Below are positions 18,239 to 27,384 of a stretch of 64,000 bases of DNA, one piece after another (positions within the stretch are counted from its first letter, which is position 1; every line of letters starts with the position of its first letter). Location of the stretch: the NCBI RefSeq assembly GCF_004009905.1, contig NZ_ML136877.1, forward strand, positions 3,793 to 67,792. The letters run 5' to 3'. This DNA is from Lactobacillus xujianguonis. GTDB taxonomy: Bacteria > Bacillota > Bacilli > Lactobacillales > Lactobacillaceae. The notes below the pieces were generated by a model. It had not been told where the DNA came from, did no database searches, and saw only the letters and a program-made list of their open reading frames with translations. Both the position numbers and the translations under genes were made by a program.

Positions 18239-18277
18239 TGACTCTTCACATAATCTATGGTGAAGAGTCATTTTTTT
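18239..18277 (+). terminator. Terminator of ntd
   Basis: TGACTCTTCA and its exact complement enclose 12 nt, followed by seven T. Confidence 0.9.
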
Positions 18278-18420
18278 GAATTTATTAACATATATTGTTC
18301 TTTCCAAGTAATGATATTAAAGTGATTTAATTAAATAATTATTATTCTATGTCCACTGATAGTTTCGGACCTCTTATGTAAATTATCACTTTGTTAGCTT
18401 TTTGATCACATTATCTGTGA

Positions 18421-18494
18421 TGCCCATCGGAATCACAACCTTTCAGTTATCTTACTTGTTGATCCTTAAGTGCCCATCGGAACTCATCCTTTCT
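18421..18494 (-). repeat. Two copies of a TTCCGATGGGCA unit 50 bp apart
   Basis: TGCCCATCGGAA occurs at 18421-18432 and again at 18471-18482 on the plus strand. The similarity continues to the AAAGG ribosome-site-like sequence on the far side, so about 24 bp are duplicated with small changes. Confidence 0.7.
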
Positions 18495-18551
18495 TAATTA
18501 TTTTTATCTTCTTTTCTTTACACTCATAATATACCATGCTTTTAAAAATAA

Positions 18552-18565
18552 ATAAAGCGCTTTCA
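18552..18565 (-). promoter_or_regulatory. cre-like catabolite control site
   Basis: TGAAAGCGCTTTAT on the minus strand matches 13 of 14 positions of the CcpA consensus TGWAARCGYTWWCW. It lies about 20 bp before a TATATT box that reads toward the gene-less region. Confidence 0.55.
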
Positions 18566-18580
18566 CTCAAAATAATAAAA

Positions 18581-18608
18581 AAACTAGTAGTTTTTTGACT
18601 ACTAGTTT
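18581..18608 (-). terminator. Terminator of nagA
   Basis: AAACTAGTAGT and its exact complement enclose 6 nt. The minus strand runs into TTTTTTTATT just after the nagA stop. Confidence 0.85.
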
Positions 18609-18623
18609 CTGACCACTTACTCT

Positions 18624-19781
18624 TTATTCAGCTTGGTATCTAGAAACCCCGTTTAAGTAGGTTTCTTGTAAGGTCATAGCTGGATTCAAAATCAAGAAAT
18701 CAGCTGGCTTATCTGGCTTAATTGAGCCACATTGCTCAAGCAAGTGGGCACTCTTAGCTGGAACATAGGATGCCATCATCACGGCCTTTTCTGGCGTGAC
18801 AATGTTCCAATCAACTACATTCTTCACGCCGTCCTTTAATTGCAAAATACTACCGGCTAAGTTATCGCCGTCCTTTAAGCGGGCCATGCCATCTTTGACA
18901 TAAACTGGTAATTCTCCAAGCATATAATCGCCATCAGGCATCATTCCAGCTTCCATACAGTCTGTAATTAAGGCAATGTGTTCTGGACCAACGGCATTAA
19001 TTAATGCCCGAACCATTGCTGGTTGCACATGGTGACCATCACAGATCAATTCATCAGTCACATTATTTAAGGCCATAGCTGCATTAGAAATAGTTGGGGT
19101 ATGGTGACTGGGATCAGGCATCCCATTATAAGTATGGGTAAACATGCTAGCACCTGCTTCAACTCCTGCTACTGCTTCATCAAAACTAGCACTAGAGTGA
19201 CCTAGGGCAACTACGATTCCTTCTTTAACTGCTTCACGAATAAATTCTGGTGAGCCTTTTCTTTCAGGAGCCATGGAAATTTTCTTCAGCATCCCATCAG
19301 AAGCCTTGAGCCATTTATTAAATTCATTAATATCAGGATCAATCATGTATTTAGGATTTTCTGCTCCCGCATGCTCTTCAGTAAAGAATGGACCTTCAAA
19401 GTGGATTCCTTGAATTTTAGCGCCATCTTCTTCACCCTTGTGAGCCGCAAACATCTCACAAATTTTAGTCAACGTACTACTTGCAGCAGTGATCGTCGTT
19501 GGCATCCAAGAAGTTACACCAGCACTGAGAAGGCCCTTGGAAATTTTATTAATTCCTTCCCAATCACTCTTCATGGTATCTTCCCGTAAAGAACCGTGAA
19601 TGTGGGTGTCAACGTAACCTGGAGCAACCCATTTACCAAGATAATCAACAATCTTGCCAGTTGGCTTTTGACTTTCTGGATAGTAAAAGCCAAATTTACC
19701 ATTATCTTCAACGGCTAAGTAACCGCCATTTTCAGTGCGGTTTTCTAAAAAGAATTTATCAGCATGAATGTAATAGGTCAT
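18624..19781 (-). CDS. nagA: N-acetylglucosamine-6-phosphate deacetylase
   Basis: Removes the acetyl group from GlcNAc-6-phosphate, the first step of amino-sugar use in the cytoplasm. 385 residues of the amidohydrolase superfamily: VDTHIHGS (about 60), GIHFEGPF, GHSSASFDEA, the THTYNGM segment and the catalytic Asp in LITDCMEAG (about 272). AAGAGG precedes the ATG. A palindrome resembling the NagR/YvoA operator lies between this gene and the divergent GH31 gene, so both are probably induced by amino sugars. Confidence 0.95.
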   Translation of the reverse strand: MTYYIHADKFFLENRTENGGYLAVEDNGKFGFYYPESQKPTGKIVDYLGKWVAPGYVDTHIHGSLREDTMKSDWEGINKISKGLLSAGVTSWMPTTITAASSTLTKICEMFAAHKGEEDGAKIQGIHFEGPFFTEEHAGAENPKYMIDPDINEFNKWLKASDGMLKKISMAPERKGSPEFIREAVKEGIVVALGHSSASFDEAVAGVEAGASMFTHTYNGMPDPSHHTPTISNAAMALNNVTDELICDGHHVQPAMVRALINAVGPEHIALITDCMEAGMMPDGDYMLGELPVYVKDGMARLKDGDNLAGSILQLKDGVKNVVDWNIVTPEKAVMMASYVPAKSAHLLEQCGSIKPDKPADFLILNPAMTLQETYLNGVSRYQAE

Positions 19782-19851
19782 TTTAACAAGTCCTCTTAAT
19801 TACTCAAATATCTCTTTTAAATTAATTTTTGTCCTCTTTATTTTACTTGAT

Positions 19852-19873
19852 AAAATTGGTATTTACCAGTTTT
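19852..19873. promoter_or_regulatory. NagR/YvoA-like operator palindrome
   Basis: AAAATTGGTA and TACCAGTTTT, 9 of 10 bases complementary, flank TT. The TTGGTAnnTACCAG core resembles the TTGGTnTAGACCA-type site of the GntR-family regulator of GlcNAc use. It sits midway between divergent nagA and GH31, able to control both. Confidence 0.55.
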
Positions 19874-19947
19874 ATTGCATTTGCAAGAAAATCTTATCCT
19901 TTTTTAGTTATAATAAGAACTAACAAGTTTAATTAGGAAGAAGCAAT

Positions 19948-22900
19948 ATGACACAAGATACGCAAACAAATAGACACCAATTAGGACAACTTATCGGTGC
20001 AAATAAGCGCGATCACTTTTATGAATTGCACTATGTAACTGGAGAAGTTGCCCGGCTTTACATTTTAGGCAATGGAATTTTCCGTTACTTTCTTGATCCA
20101 CAAAAAGAATTTAACGAAGATCATTCACATTTAGTCGATTTAAGTAAGTTTAATAATCAATTTTTCACGAAATCACGCCCACGTGCAACTAGTGATTCGT
20201 TAATCATTCAAACTGGTAATTACCAATTAATTTTGGGGCAAAAGTCAGCAACGATTACCATTTTCGATGAAACGCTGCATCGGACCCGGATGGTTCAATT
20301 GAGCCCACTTGAAATTGGCCCTGGCCAAACCACTGAAATTCTTAAACAAAACAAAAATGAATTTTACTTTGGTGGAGGTTTACAAAATGGTTCTTTTAGC
20401 CATAAAGGTAACCACATTGAAATCAAGCGCGACCAAATCACTGGTGACGGCGGCGTATTGAGCCAAGTGCCATTTTTTTGGTCAAATGCTGGTTTTGGTG
20501 AGTTCAGAAATACGCTTGAACCTGGTGAATATGATTTTGGTTCTGTCCAAAAGGATGCAACCATCATTACTCACACCAGTGGTGTGTTTGATAACTTCTA
20601 CTTAATTGGTAATTCACCTAGTGATATTTTGGCGAAATATTATGCCTTAACTGGAACACCATTGATGCCACCAAAATATGCCCTTGATTTGGGTTACGTC
20701 GGGAATTTTTACTCAACTCTCTGGCAGCCAAGTGAAGCTAAAGAGCGTAATGCGACCATGTTTGAAGACGGTAACTATTACACCCGCACTACCGATAGCA
20801 ATTTAGCTAGTGCTAAAGCTTCCTTAAACGGCGAAGAAGAATATCAATTCTCGGCCCGTGCCATGATTGATCGTTATCAAAAACTCCACTTCCCACTAGG
20901 CTGGATGATTCCTAACTTCCAAATTCAAGCAGTTGATCCCGATGCCTTAGCTGGCTTTAGCGAATATGCCAATACCCACGGCGTGGAAACTGGACTTTGG
21001 AGTGATGAAGTGCTGACAGATTTGCCAAAGAACACTTCCTTTATTGCTACTAAGCAAACTAATGCCAAGGCCTTAAATCAAGATATTGACCTCTTAAAGG
21101 CCGCTTTAAATCGGCGCCGACCATTAATCTTCACTGATAATGGTCTAACTGGTAGCCAAGCACAATCTGCCTTAATCTTTGGAGACGCAGGTGGTAATTG
21201 GGAAAGTATCGGTACCCAAGTGGCTGGCTTTTTAGGTGCTAACTTATCAGGTGAACCACTGACTAGTGGCAGTGTTGACGGCACCATTGGTGGTGGCAAT
21301 GCTCAAATTTCAATTCGTGACTTTGAATGGAAAGCCTTTACGCCTTTCTTATTTACGATTGATGATCAAGGTAAGTTCAGTAAGACGCCTTTTGCTTATA
21401 ACAGCAAGATGACCCGGATTAACCGGGCTTACCTCAACTTACGTAATCAATTAAAGAATTACTTATATGCTTTAATCTACCAAGCCCAGTTAGGTGCACC
21501 AATCATGCGGGCCCTCTTTATTGAATTTCCACATGAACAAGTTAATTACACTGAGCAAGTTAAACATGAATTCATGCTTGGTCCTAACTTGTTAATTTCA
21601 CCAATTACTAATGGCCGTGAAGATGGCGCTGGTAATTCACGTAAGGATAATTTATATCTGCCAAACCACCGCACCATGTGGATTGACTTATTCACTGGTG
21701 AAAAATACTTAGGTGGCCGCGTCTATAATAAGTTGTCTTACCCAATCTGGCACTTACCTGCCTTTGTCCGCGGTGGCACTATCTTAGACTTAGGTAAACG
21801 TGATTATGTCTTGTACCCTCAAGGTAAGAGTCAAATGACCTTCTATGATGACAATGGCTATAATGACTTCACGCATAACCATTCAGAAACTAAGATCACC
21901 AGTAACCTTGAATCAAGCAAGTTAACGATTACGATCGATCCAACCCAAGGCGATTTCAGCGGGATGGAAGATGAAATGCCAACTAACTTGAATATTATGT
22001 GTGATAGTTACCCTGACCGCTTGACGGTGAAGATCAATGATCAAGAAGTTAAGATGCAAGAATACGGGACCGTTGATACTTTTGCGCACGCTAAGGAAGG
22101 ATTCTTCTACAACACTAATTACAGCTGGATGCCAGAATTTGACCAATACCGTGAAGCAAAGCAAGTTGCATTGCAAATCAAACTGGCCAAGCGCGATATC
22201 ACTGATTCTAAGATTGAAATTACGATTCAAAACTTCAATTACGGTAATCAAGTTTTGGTGCACTCAATTACTGACTCTGTTTTACGTGCACCAAAACAAG
22301 CAATCATTGATCCTGAAAAGATTACCGCTCATTCAATTAATGTCAGCTGGCCAAAGGTAACTGATAAGGTTCAAATTGAGCTCAATGGCATTCTTTACGA
22401 TGGTATTGATGGCGAAAGCTTTACTTTCCACGAATTGACGCCAAATACCCGCTACATTTTACGGATTAGAAACGTCGCTGGCAATAAGGTCTCTGAATGG
22501 TCCGAACCATTCGGCGCAATTACTAAACGGGCGGCGATGGATTATGCCTTACATGATGTCACCGTAACTTCTAACTACGAAGCTGCTAGTGACCATCCAT
22601 TAAGCTACTTAACCGATTTGAAACTGGCAAGTGAATGGCAAACTAAGGAACGCTTTAGCACCGAGAAACCATTACAACTGACCTTTAACTTTAGACAAGC
22701 TGAGAAATTAAGCCGGATGACCTTTATTCCGCGCAACGTTGATCATGAAGGTGATCCAATCGAAGTCGGCTTAGAAATTTCAAAAGATGGTCAAAACTTT
22801 GCGCCATACGGTGACCGTTACACTTGGAAAGCTGATAGCAAGAACAAAGTGATCGGCTTAAGAGACGTTACCGCCAAGACCATTAGATTAACAGTCTACA

Positions 22901-22962
22901 AGTCCTCTGGTTCAATTGTGGCTGGTAAAGAAGTCATCTTCTTTAGACAAAAAGATAAATAA
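19948..22962 (+). CDS. Glycoside hydrolase family 31 with Fn3 and CBM32-like C-terminus, possible alpha-N-acetylgalactosaminidase group
   Basis: 1004 residues without a signal peptide, so cytoplasmic. Order: N-terminal beta-sandwich, GH31 barrel from about 235 to 600, a DUF5110-like part, a fibronectin III domain (about 780-860) and a discoidin/CBM32-like domain (about 865-1000). The catalytic part departs from classic alpha-glucosidases: there is no WxDMNE. The likely nucleophile is Asp379 (KALNQDIDL) and the acid/base Asp413 (FGDAGGNW), with GVETGLWSDE and IGGGNAQISIRDFEW as I recall from the GalNAc-specific GH31 branch. The nagA neighbour and shared operator support an amino-sugar substrate. 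An alpha-glucosidase or alpha-xylosidase role remains possible. Confidence 0.75.
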   Translation: MTQDTQTNRHQLGQLIGANKRDHFYELHYVTGEVARLYILGNGIFRYFLDPQKEFNEDHSHLVDLSKFNNQFFTKSRPRATSDSLIIQTGNYQLILGQKSATITIFDETLHRTRMVQLSPLEIGPGQTTEILKQNKNEFYFGGGLQNGSFSHKGNHIEIKRDQITGDGGVLSQVPFFWSNAGFGEFRNTLEPGEYDFGSVQKDATIITHTSGVFDNFYLIGNSPSDILAKYYALTGTPLMPPKYALDLGYVGNFYSTLWQPSEAKERNATMFEDGNYYTRTTDSNLASAKASLNGEEEYQFSARAMIDRYQKLHFPLGWMIPNFQIQAVDPDALAGFSEYANTHGVETGLWSDEVLTDLPKNTSFIATKQTNAKALNQDIDLLKAALNRRRPLIFTDNGLTGSQAQSALIFGDAGGNWESIGTQVAGFLGANLSGEPLTSGSVDGTIGGGNAQISIRDFEWKAFTPFLFTIDDQGKFSKTPFAYNSKMTRINRAYLNLRNQLKNYLYALIYQAQLGAPIMRALFIEFPHEQVNYTEQVKHEFMLGPNLLISPITNGREDGAGNSRKDNLYLPNHRTMWIDLFTGEKYLGGRVYNKLSYPIWHLPAFVRGGTILDLGKRDYVLYPQGKSQMTFYDDNGYNDFTHNHSETKITSNLESSKLTITIDPTQGDFSGMEDEMPTNLNIMCDSYPDRLTVKINDQEVKMQEYGTVDTFAHAKEGFFYNTNYSWMPEFDQYREAKQVALQIKLAKRDITDSKIEITIQNFNYGNQVLVHSITDSVLRAPKQAIIDPEKITAHSINVSWPKVTDKVQIELNGILYDGIDGESFTFHELTPNTRYILRIRNVAGNKVSEWSEPFGAITKRAAMDYALHDVTVTSNYEAASDHPLSYLTDLKLASEWQTKERFSTEKPLQLTFNFRQAEKLSRMTFIPRNVDHEGDPIEVGLEISKDGQNFAPYGDRYTWKADSKNKVIGLRDVTAKTIRLTVYKSSGSIVAGKEVIFFRQKDK

Positions 22963-22969
22963 GAGTAAA

Positions 22970-22999
22970 AAATAAAGCACCAAAATTGGTGCTTTATTT
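22970..22999. terminator. Bidirectional terminator between GH31 and M1 peptidase genes
   Basis: AAATAAAGCACC and its exact complement enclose 6 nt, with T-runs on both strands. Confidence 0.85.
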
Positions 23000-24538
23000 T
23001 TATCCTAAAAACTTAGGATCAATAAATTTATTAATAATCTGGTTTACTTGCTCAGAATTATCATATTTACGGATTACGGCTAAGAAATCTTTCCCTGTTG
23101 CCTGCTTCATGTAGTAAGTCTGGCAATAATCCTTCATGGCATTGAAGAATTTTTCCTTACCCATTGCTACCATCAATTCCGCATAAAAGGCTTTAGCACC
23201 CTCATAATCAAGATTCGTCTCATCTTGTCCTTTAGGAATTTTATCCATTGGATAATTAATGATCGTTTTCTTCTTAGAAGCAATTGCCTTCTTAACTTCG
23301 TCAGTAAAGAGCTTCATTGTGTTGGCCTTAGTCTTCTTAGTTGGTAAAGATACATGGTTAAGTTTAAGGAAAAGATCAGAACTTTTAGTTTCAGTTAAAT
23401 CATAAACGTAATCTTCACTAAATTCGGCCATACCTTCATCTAGCCAAGCTTCATTGAACTCATCTGAACCAATCATGCCAAAGAACCATTGGTGAGCCAC
23501 TTCATGACTAACATCTTGCAATAATTCGTAGCCAGCTTGCATTCCAGCCTTTTTCTTAGCTAAGAAGCCTTCATCAGAGACCATAATTAAGCCGGTGTAT
23601 TCCATTCCGCCAGTATCTTCGGGGAACGGACTTTGGGTGATATCTAATTCTGGATAAGCATATTTAACCCCGTAAGTCTTTTTAAACAGCTTTAAACTAT
23701 CTTTTGCTGTTTGATTACTTAACTTCACGTAATTGCGGATATTTTGCTTATTTTTACTTAAGAAATAAAAATTCTTGATCTTAATGCCATCAGTCTTAGT
23801 TTGACTCACCTTAAAACGGTTAGAAGCGACAATCGCTAAGTCCCTAGTTTGCGGAGAATTAATGATAGTTTTCCCCTTTTTCGTGGTGTGCTGGCCGCTA
23901 GCTGCCACCTTGTAAGCCCGCGGTGCAAGGAAAGTAACTTGATAGTCACTGACTACACTATTGCGATTTTCTCCTTCATCAGAATAAGGATGAGCGACCC
24001 ATTGGCCATGACGGTAGTCACTCAAATATGGGAAACAGAAGGATAAATTATAAAGTTTACCGCCATTAACTTTTTGATAACCAAAGCGGTCGCTGCGGTA
24101 AGGTACAGAAGTTGTCACCTTCACCATTAACTTTTGACTTTGACCAGGATCTAATTCTTTATTCAAATTAACATAGAGATCACTATGATCTTTCCCCAGC
24201 TTGTAAGTCAATTTTTGCTTACCAGTAGTAATTTGCTTAATCCTAGTCTTAACCTGGCGATTATGTTTAGCAAAATGCTTTTGATCATACTTTAAAACAC
24301 CGGCCGCAATATTACGGACTAAGACTTGCTTAAAAGTCTGATCACTATTATTTTGCAGGTTAATCGTCACCTTTTCTGTCAATTGATTCTTCTTTGGATT
24401 CAATTTAACCTGCATTTGATAATGAGTAGCCTTAATAGTTGGATCGGTGCTAGCAGCTTGCAAGTTAGTAGTCAAGCAGAAACTTAAGCCTAGTGTGATC
24501 ACCGCACTTAAAGTGAGCCAAATTCTCTTTTCTTTCAT
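23000..24538 (-). CDS. Secreted M1 family metallopeptidase
   Basis: 512 residues beginning with a Sec signal peptide (MKEKR, hydrophobic stretch, LQAAS cleavage region at about residue 30). An M1-type beta-sandwich domain follows, then the zinc site HEVAHQWF at about residue 345 with the second Glu in NEAWLDEGMAEF 19 residues on. A GMEY form (TGGMEYTG) of the substrate-binding GxMEN motif is also present. It lacks an LPxTG anchor. Likely an extracellular or wall-bound aminopeptidase working on peptides. PepN of lactobacilli is cytoplasmic and much longer, so this is another enzyme. AAGGAATTG lies before the ATG. Confidence 0.88.
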   Translation of the reverse strand: MKEKRIWLTLSAVITLGLSFCLTTNLQAASTDPTIKATHYQMQVKLNPKKNQLTEKVTINLQNNSDQTFKQVLVRNIAAGVLKYDQKHFAKHNRQVKTRIKQITTGKQKLTYKLGKDHSDLYVNLNKELDPGQSQKLMVKVTTSVPYRSDRFGYQKVNGGKLYNLSFCFPYLSDYRHGQWVAHPYSDEGENRNSVVSDYQVTFLAPRAYKVAASGQHTTKKGKTIINSPQTRDLAIVASNRFKVSQTKTDGIKIKNFYFLSKNKQNIRNYVKLSNQTAKDSLKLFKKTYGVKYAYPELDITQSPFPEDTGGMEYTGLIMVSDEGFLAKKKAGMQAGYELLQDVSHEVAHQWFFGMIGSDEFNEAWLDEGMAEFSEDYVYDLTETKSSDLFLKLNHVSLPTKKTKANTMKLFTDEVKKAIASKKKTIINYPMDKIPKGQDETNLDYEGAKAFYAELMVAMGKEKFFNAMKDYCQTYYMKQATGKDFLAVIRKYDNSEQVNQIINKFIDPKFLG

Positions 24539-24595
24539 AACAATTCCTTTTTCTTTAAAAAATTAATTATGCTTAAAGATACCACGATTGCATGC

Positions 24596-24624
24596 AAAAA
24601 GCAGCCATTTTTTGGCTGCTTTTT
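24596..24624 (-). terminator. Terminator of the yibE-yibF-esterase operon
   Basis: AAAAAGCAGCCA and its exact complement enclose a 5-nt loop, just after the esterase stop codon. Confidence 0.9.
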
Positions 24625-24628
24625 TCTT

Positions 24629-25447
24629 TTATGCTAATTCTTGTTGAAGCCATTCAAGACTTAAATTAAACCAATGAGTGGCATGCGGATTATTCTGCCA
24701 AGCGTTGCCTTCTTCAACCACTTCTGGTCGCGCTAGTGAAAAGCCATGCCCGCCTCGAGTAAACAAATGAACTTCACATCTAACCCCATTATCATGTAAA
24801 GTCTTAAGATATTCGATTGAATTACTAATTAAAACTACTGGATCATCCCAAGCCTGGAAAATAAAAGTAGCTGGTGTTTCACGTGTAACACCTAAAGCAC
24901 TATCTTGCAATTTGGGATCATCAGGCATGTCTTTTTCTTCGCCATCAGGAATTGGAAAGCCAATGTGTTCAATATTAATTAACGGATACCCTAAAATTGT
25001 CCGATCAGGTCGTACATTCTTAGCCTCATAGTTAAATTGACTTTGGTATTTTTCACTATTTGCCATGTAGTTGGCACTACTTGCCACGTGACCTCCAGCT
25101 GAAAAGCCAATCGTAATAATCTTATGCGGATCAATCTGATATTCAGCGGCATGATCGCGGAAATATTTAACCGTGGTTAACACATCTAAGCCGGCATCTG
25201 GATAAATCTTCCCTGGATCTTGAACCAAGTTATATTCCATCACCACACTGTTATAACCATGGCTAGCATATGCTAAAGCAACTGGTTCACCTTCACGTAA
25301 AGACAAATGATCAAAACTCCCACCTGGAATCACAATGATCAACGGCTTTACTTTTTCAACCAGCTTGGGATTGTCAGCCAAGAAATAAGTATGAACCTTA
25401 AATTGCCGGCCATTAAAATTAGTTAGGGTTAGATTTTCCGTTTTCAT
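24629..25447 (-). CDS. Alpha/beta hydrolase, BD-FAE/esterase type
   Basis: 272 residues of the alpha/beta fold with an oxyanion segment IVIPGGSF, nucleophile Ser in GFSAGGHVAS (about residue 113) and C-terminal His in GGHGFSL. The pattern is that of carboxylesterases related to acetyl-xylan or feruloyl esterases and cinnamoyl esterases of lactobacilli; the ester is unknown. Its ATG lies inside the end of yibF (29-bp overlap) after GAGGTGA, so the three genes are translated from one message. No signal peptide is seen. Confidence 0.85.
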   Translation of the reverse strand: MKTENLTLTNFNGRQFKVHTYFLADNPKLVEKVKPLIIVIPGGSFDHLSLREGEPVALAYASHGYNSVVMEYNLVQDPGKIYPDAGLDVLTTVKYFRDHAAEYQIDPHKIITIGFSAGGHVASSANYMANSEKYQSQFNYEAKNVRPDRTILGYPLINIEHIGFPIPDGEEKDMPDDPKLQDSALGVTRETPATFIFQAWDDPVVLISNSIEYLKTLHDNGVRCEVHLFTRGGHGFSLARPEVVEEGNAWQNNPHATHWFNLSLEWLQQELA

Positions 25448-26204
25448 TTTTCACCTCAGAATTACCCAATCCTCTTGCTAAAAGCAAGGAAGAAAGTGGG
25501 ACTGTTAACAACACCCCAATCAAAGAATACATAATAATTAAGGCTTCGTTAACGAATAACTTTTCATTTACAATTTCACCAAAAGTATAACCTAAGCGGA
25601 AATACCATAAAAATAATGACAAAAAGCTGCCGAACATCCCAAATAAAATGGTGTTCATAGCCGTGCCTAACACATCATTACCAATCGCTGTACCACTTGC
25701 TTCGAGTTCTTCTTTAGTAATCATTGGATTATGCTTTTTCAGCTCAAGTAAACCTGAACTCATAGCTACCGCTGCTTCCGCAATTGCACCCAAAGTTGAA
25801 AAGATGGCCACTGTAATGGCAATCATCGGATAACTTAAGCCTGGCATTTGTGACAAACCGACTAAAACTTCACCAGCTTCTGGGCCCAGTCCAGCAGCTT
25901 GTGCTAGCCATTGTCCACCTAAAATTACTACACTAACCAACAAACAAACAATTAAAGCAGCAATAAAAGAATTTTTAGCTACCGTATAATCGTGAGTTCC
26001 TAAGTAAATGATCGTGACCAACTTCAAAGGAATAAAAATCAAAGTGATAATTGGAATATTTACTCCCCAAGAGATCAGCATCGCTACTAAAATCAGTAAT
26101 AAAGTATTAATTAGCACACTAAAGAAACTACGGATGCCCGTTTCCCCGCCTACTAATGTCATTAAAATCGCCAACACGATGATTAAAGCAAGGAGCGTAC
26201 TCAT
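25419..26204 (-). CDS. YibE/F family membrane protein
   Basis: 261 residues with about seven hydrophobic helices and the family pattern GLLELKKHNPMITKEEL then SGTAIGNDVLGTAMNTIL. The partner gene upstream overlaps by four bases (ATGA). The YibE/YibF pair is widespread in Firmicutes and has no settled function; an integral membrane complex is likely. The overlap with the esterase gene ties an enzyme to the pair. Confidence 0.85.
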   Translation of the reverse strand: MSTLLALIIVLAILMTLVGGETGIRSFFSVLINTLLLILVAMLISWGVNIPIITLIFIPLKLVTIIYLGTHDYTVAKNSFIAALIVCLLVSVVILGGQWLAQAAGLGPEAGEVLVGLSQMPGLSYPMIAITVAIFSTLGAIAEAAVAMSSGLLELKKHNPMITKEELEASGTAIGNDVLGTAMNTILFGMFGSFLSLFLWYFRLGYTFGEIVNEKLFVNEALIIMYSLIGVLLTVPLSSLLLARGLGNSEVKNENGKSNPN

Positions 26205-27310
26205 TTATTCTGCTTCCCCCTCTTTTCCTTCAAGAACAATAAACTGCAAGCTGTCGCAAAGACAACAGTTAAGACAATACTAATCGCTGAAATCGCGCTT
26301 TGTGTTGCTCCTAAAGATAAAGTAAAGCCAAAGGCAGAACCTAAAGTATTGTTATCACGTAAATAAAGAATTGTCATTGGCAATGCTTCAGCAATAAAGA
26401 TCAAGACCAAGACATTAATTAATGGTCCCATGATTTCTTGCCCCATTGTCCGACCACTTTGAATTAATTGCTTAGCCGTAATTTCTTTCTTTACTTGGAC
26501 GACTTCGTACAGGCTGGAAATAATATCCGTTGCTTCATCCATTACCGCACCAAGCACTCCAAGGAGAGTCTGTGCTAAAAAGATGCCACGTGGATCTTGA
26601 GTTGCGTAGTCACCGGTTTCGTATTTCATTTCCGATTCACCAGTTAATTTCATAATTAAATAGCAAATCGCAAAGGAAACAAATACCCCAAGTAAAGTCG
26701 CTAGCCAAGTTGCTAGCATCTTTTTATTAAAGCCTTGCACAATCAGCAAGCTAAAGAATGAAAAGACAATGTCAGCTAAACTAAAGAGTAAAACAATATA
26801 AGTACCATTTAATTTTACATCTAAAACGATCACAGCGTAAAAAATTAACCAACTTAAAGCCATCGAAACGACTAAAGCGATGGTATGCTTACCAACTGTC
26901 GCCACCATTAAAGCAATGGTAATCGTCAAGATTAAGACTAATACCCAGTCGCGTTTAGGATTACCTAAAGCGACATTGCCTTTTTTGATACTGACAAAAA
27001 TTCGCTGTCCTGCCCGATATTTTTGCGTGATTAACTGAGATGGATAATAAACATTCTTTTCCGTAAAGGTTTTCCCTTTGTATTTTCCATCTAAAACGCG
27101 TAAATGAATGGTTTGTTCACGCGTTTGATCTTGATTGTTATAAACATCTTTATTCTTTTCAACTAAGCGATCAGGAATATGCGTATCAGTAATTACTGCG
27201 ACATTATCCTTTTGATAAATACCCACAGCAAAATACGTTGCCGCTGATAGCAATCCGCCGATCCCTAATACCAATAACGCTAGCCAATATTTGCGTTTAA
27301 TCTTACGCAT
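26201..27310 (-). CDS. YibE/F-like membrane protein, first gene of the operon
   Basis: 369 residues. A short cytoplasmic tail and one N-terminal helix come first. An extracytoplasmic beta-rich domain of about 100 residues follows (TREQTIHLRVLDGKYKGKTF), then about seven helices in the same arrangement as the downstream gene, including GAVMDEATDIISSLYEV. It starts at ATG 27310 after GAGGGG. It probably forms a complex with the YibF protein; the soluble domain may sense or bind a ligand outside the membrane. Confidence 0.85.
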   Translation of the reverse strand: MRKIKRKYWLALLVLGIGGLLSAATYFAVGIYQKDNVAVITDTHIPDRLVEKNKDVYNNQDQTREQTIHLRVLDGKYKGKTFTEKNVYYPSQLITQKYRAGQRIFVSIKKGNVALGNPKRDWVLVLILTITIALMVATVGKHTIALVVSMALSWLIFYAVIVLDVKLNGTYIVLLFSLADIVFSFFSLLIVQGFNKKMLATWLATLLGVFVSFAICYLIMKLTGESEMKYETGDYATQDPRGIFLAQTLLGVLGAVMDEATDIISSLYEVVQVKKEITAKQLIQSGRTMGQEIMGPLINVLVLIFIAEALPMTILYLRDNNTLGSAFGFTLSLGATQSAISAISIVLTVVFATACSLLFLKEKRGKQNK

Positions 27311-27350
27311 CTAACCCCTCGTTTCTCGTTACTTTTTTACTCTAAAACAA

Positions 27351-27376
27351 AAGACGGCTTTTAATAAAGCCGTCTT
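27351..27376 (-). terminator. Terminator after the RacA-like gene
   Basis: AAGACGGCTT and its exact complement enclose 6 nt. The minus strand continues with TTTTGTTTT, before the yibE start. Confidence 0.85.
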
Positions 27377-27384
27377 ACTAAATC

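Larger units (their letters stand above)
18278..18580 (-). other. Gene-less leader region with duplicated ribosome-site unit
   Basis: No reading frame of meaningful length is present. On the minus strand, a cre-like site (18552-18565) and a TATATT box near 18530 are followed by GAAAGGATGAGTTCCGATGG. About 50 bp further comes GAAAGGTTGTGATTCCGATG, a second copy of the same unit. Each has an AAAGG site placed before ATG or GTG, opening frames of only 11 and 16 codons. It looks like the start of a regulated transcription unit whose genes are lost, or a leader of short peptides. Confidence 0.5.

Noticed and set aside
18278-18580. CRISPR-like repeats at TTCCGATGGGCA
   Set aside because: Only two copies, imperfect beyond 12 bp, tied to ribosome-site-like sequence, and no cas genes.
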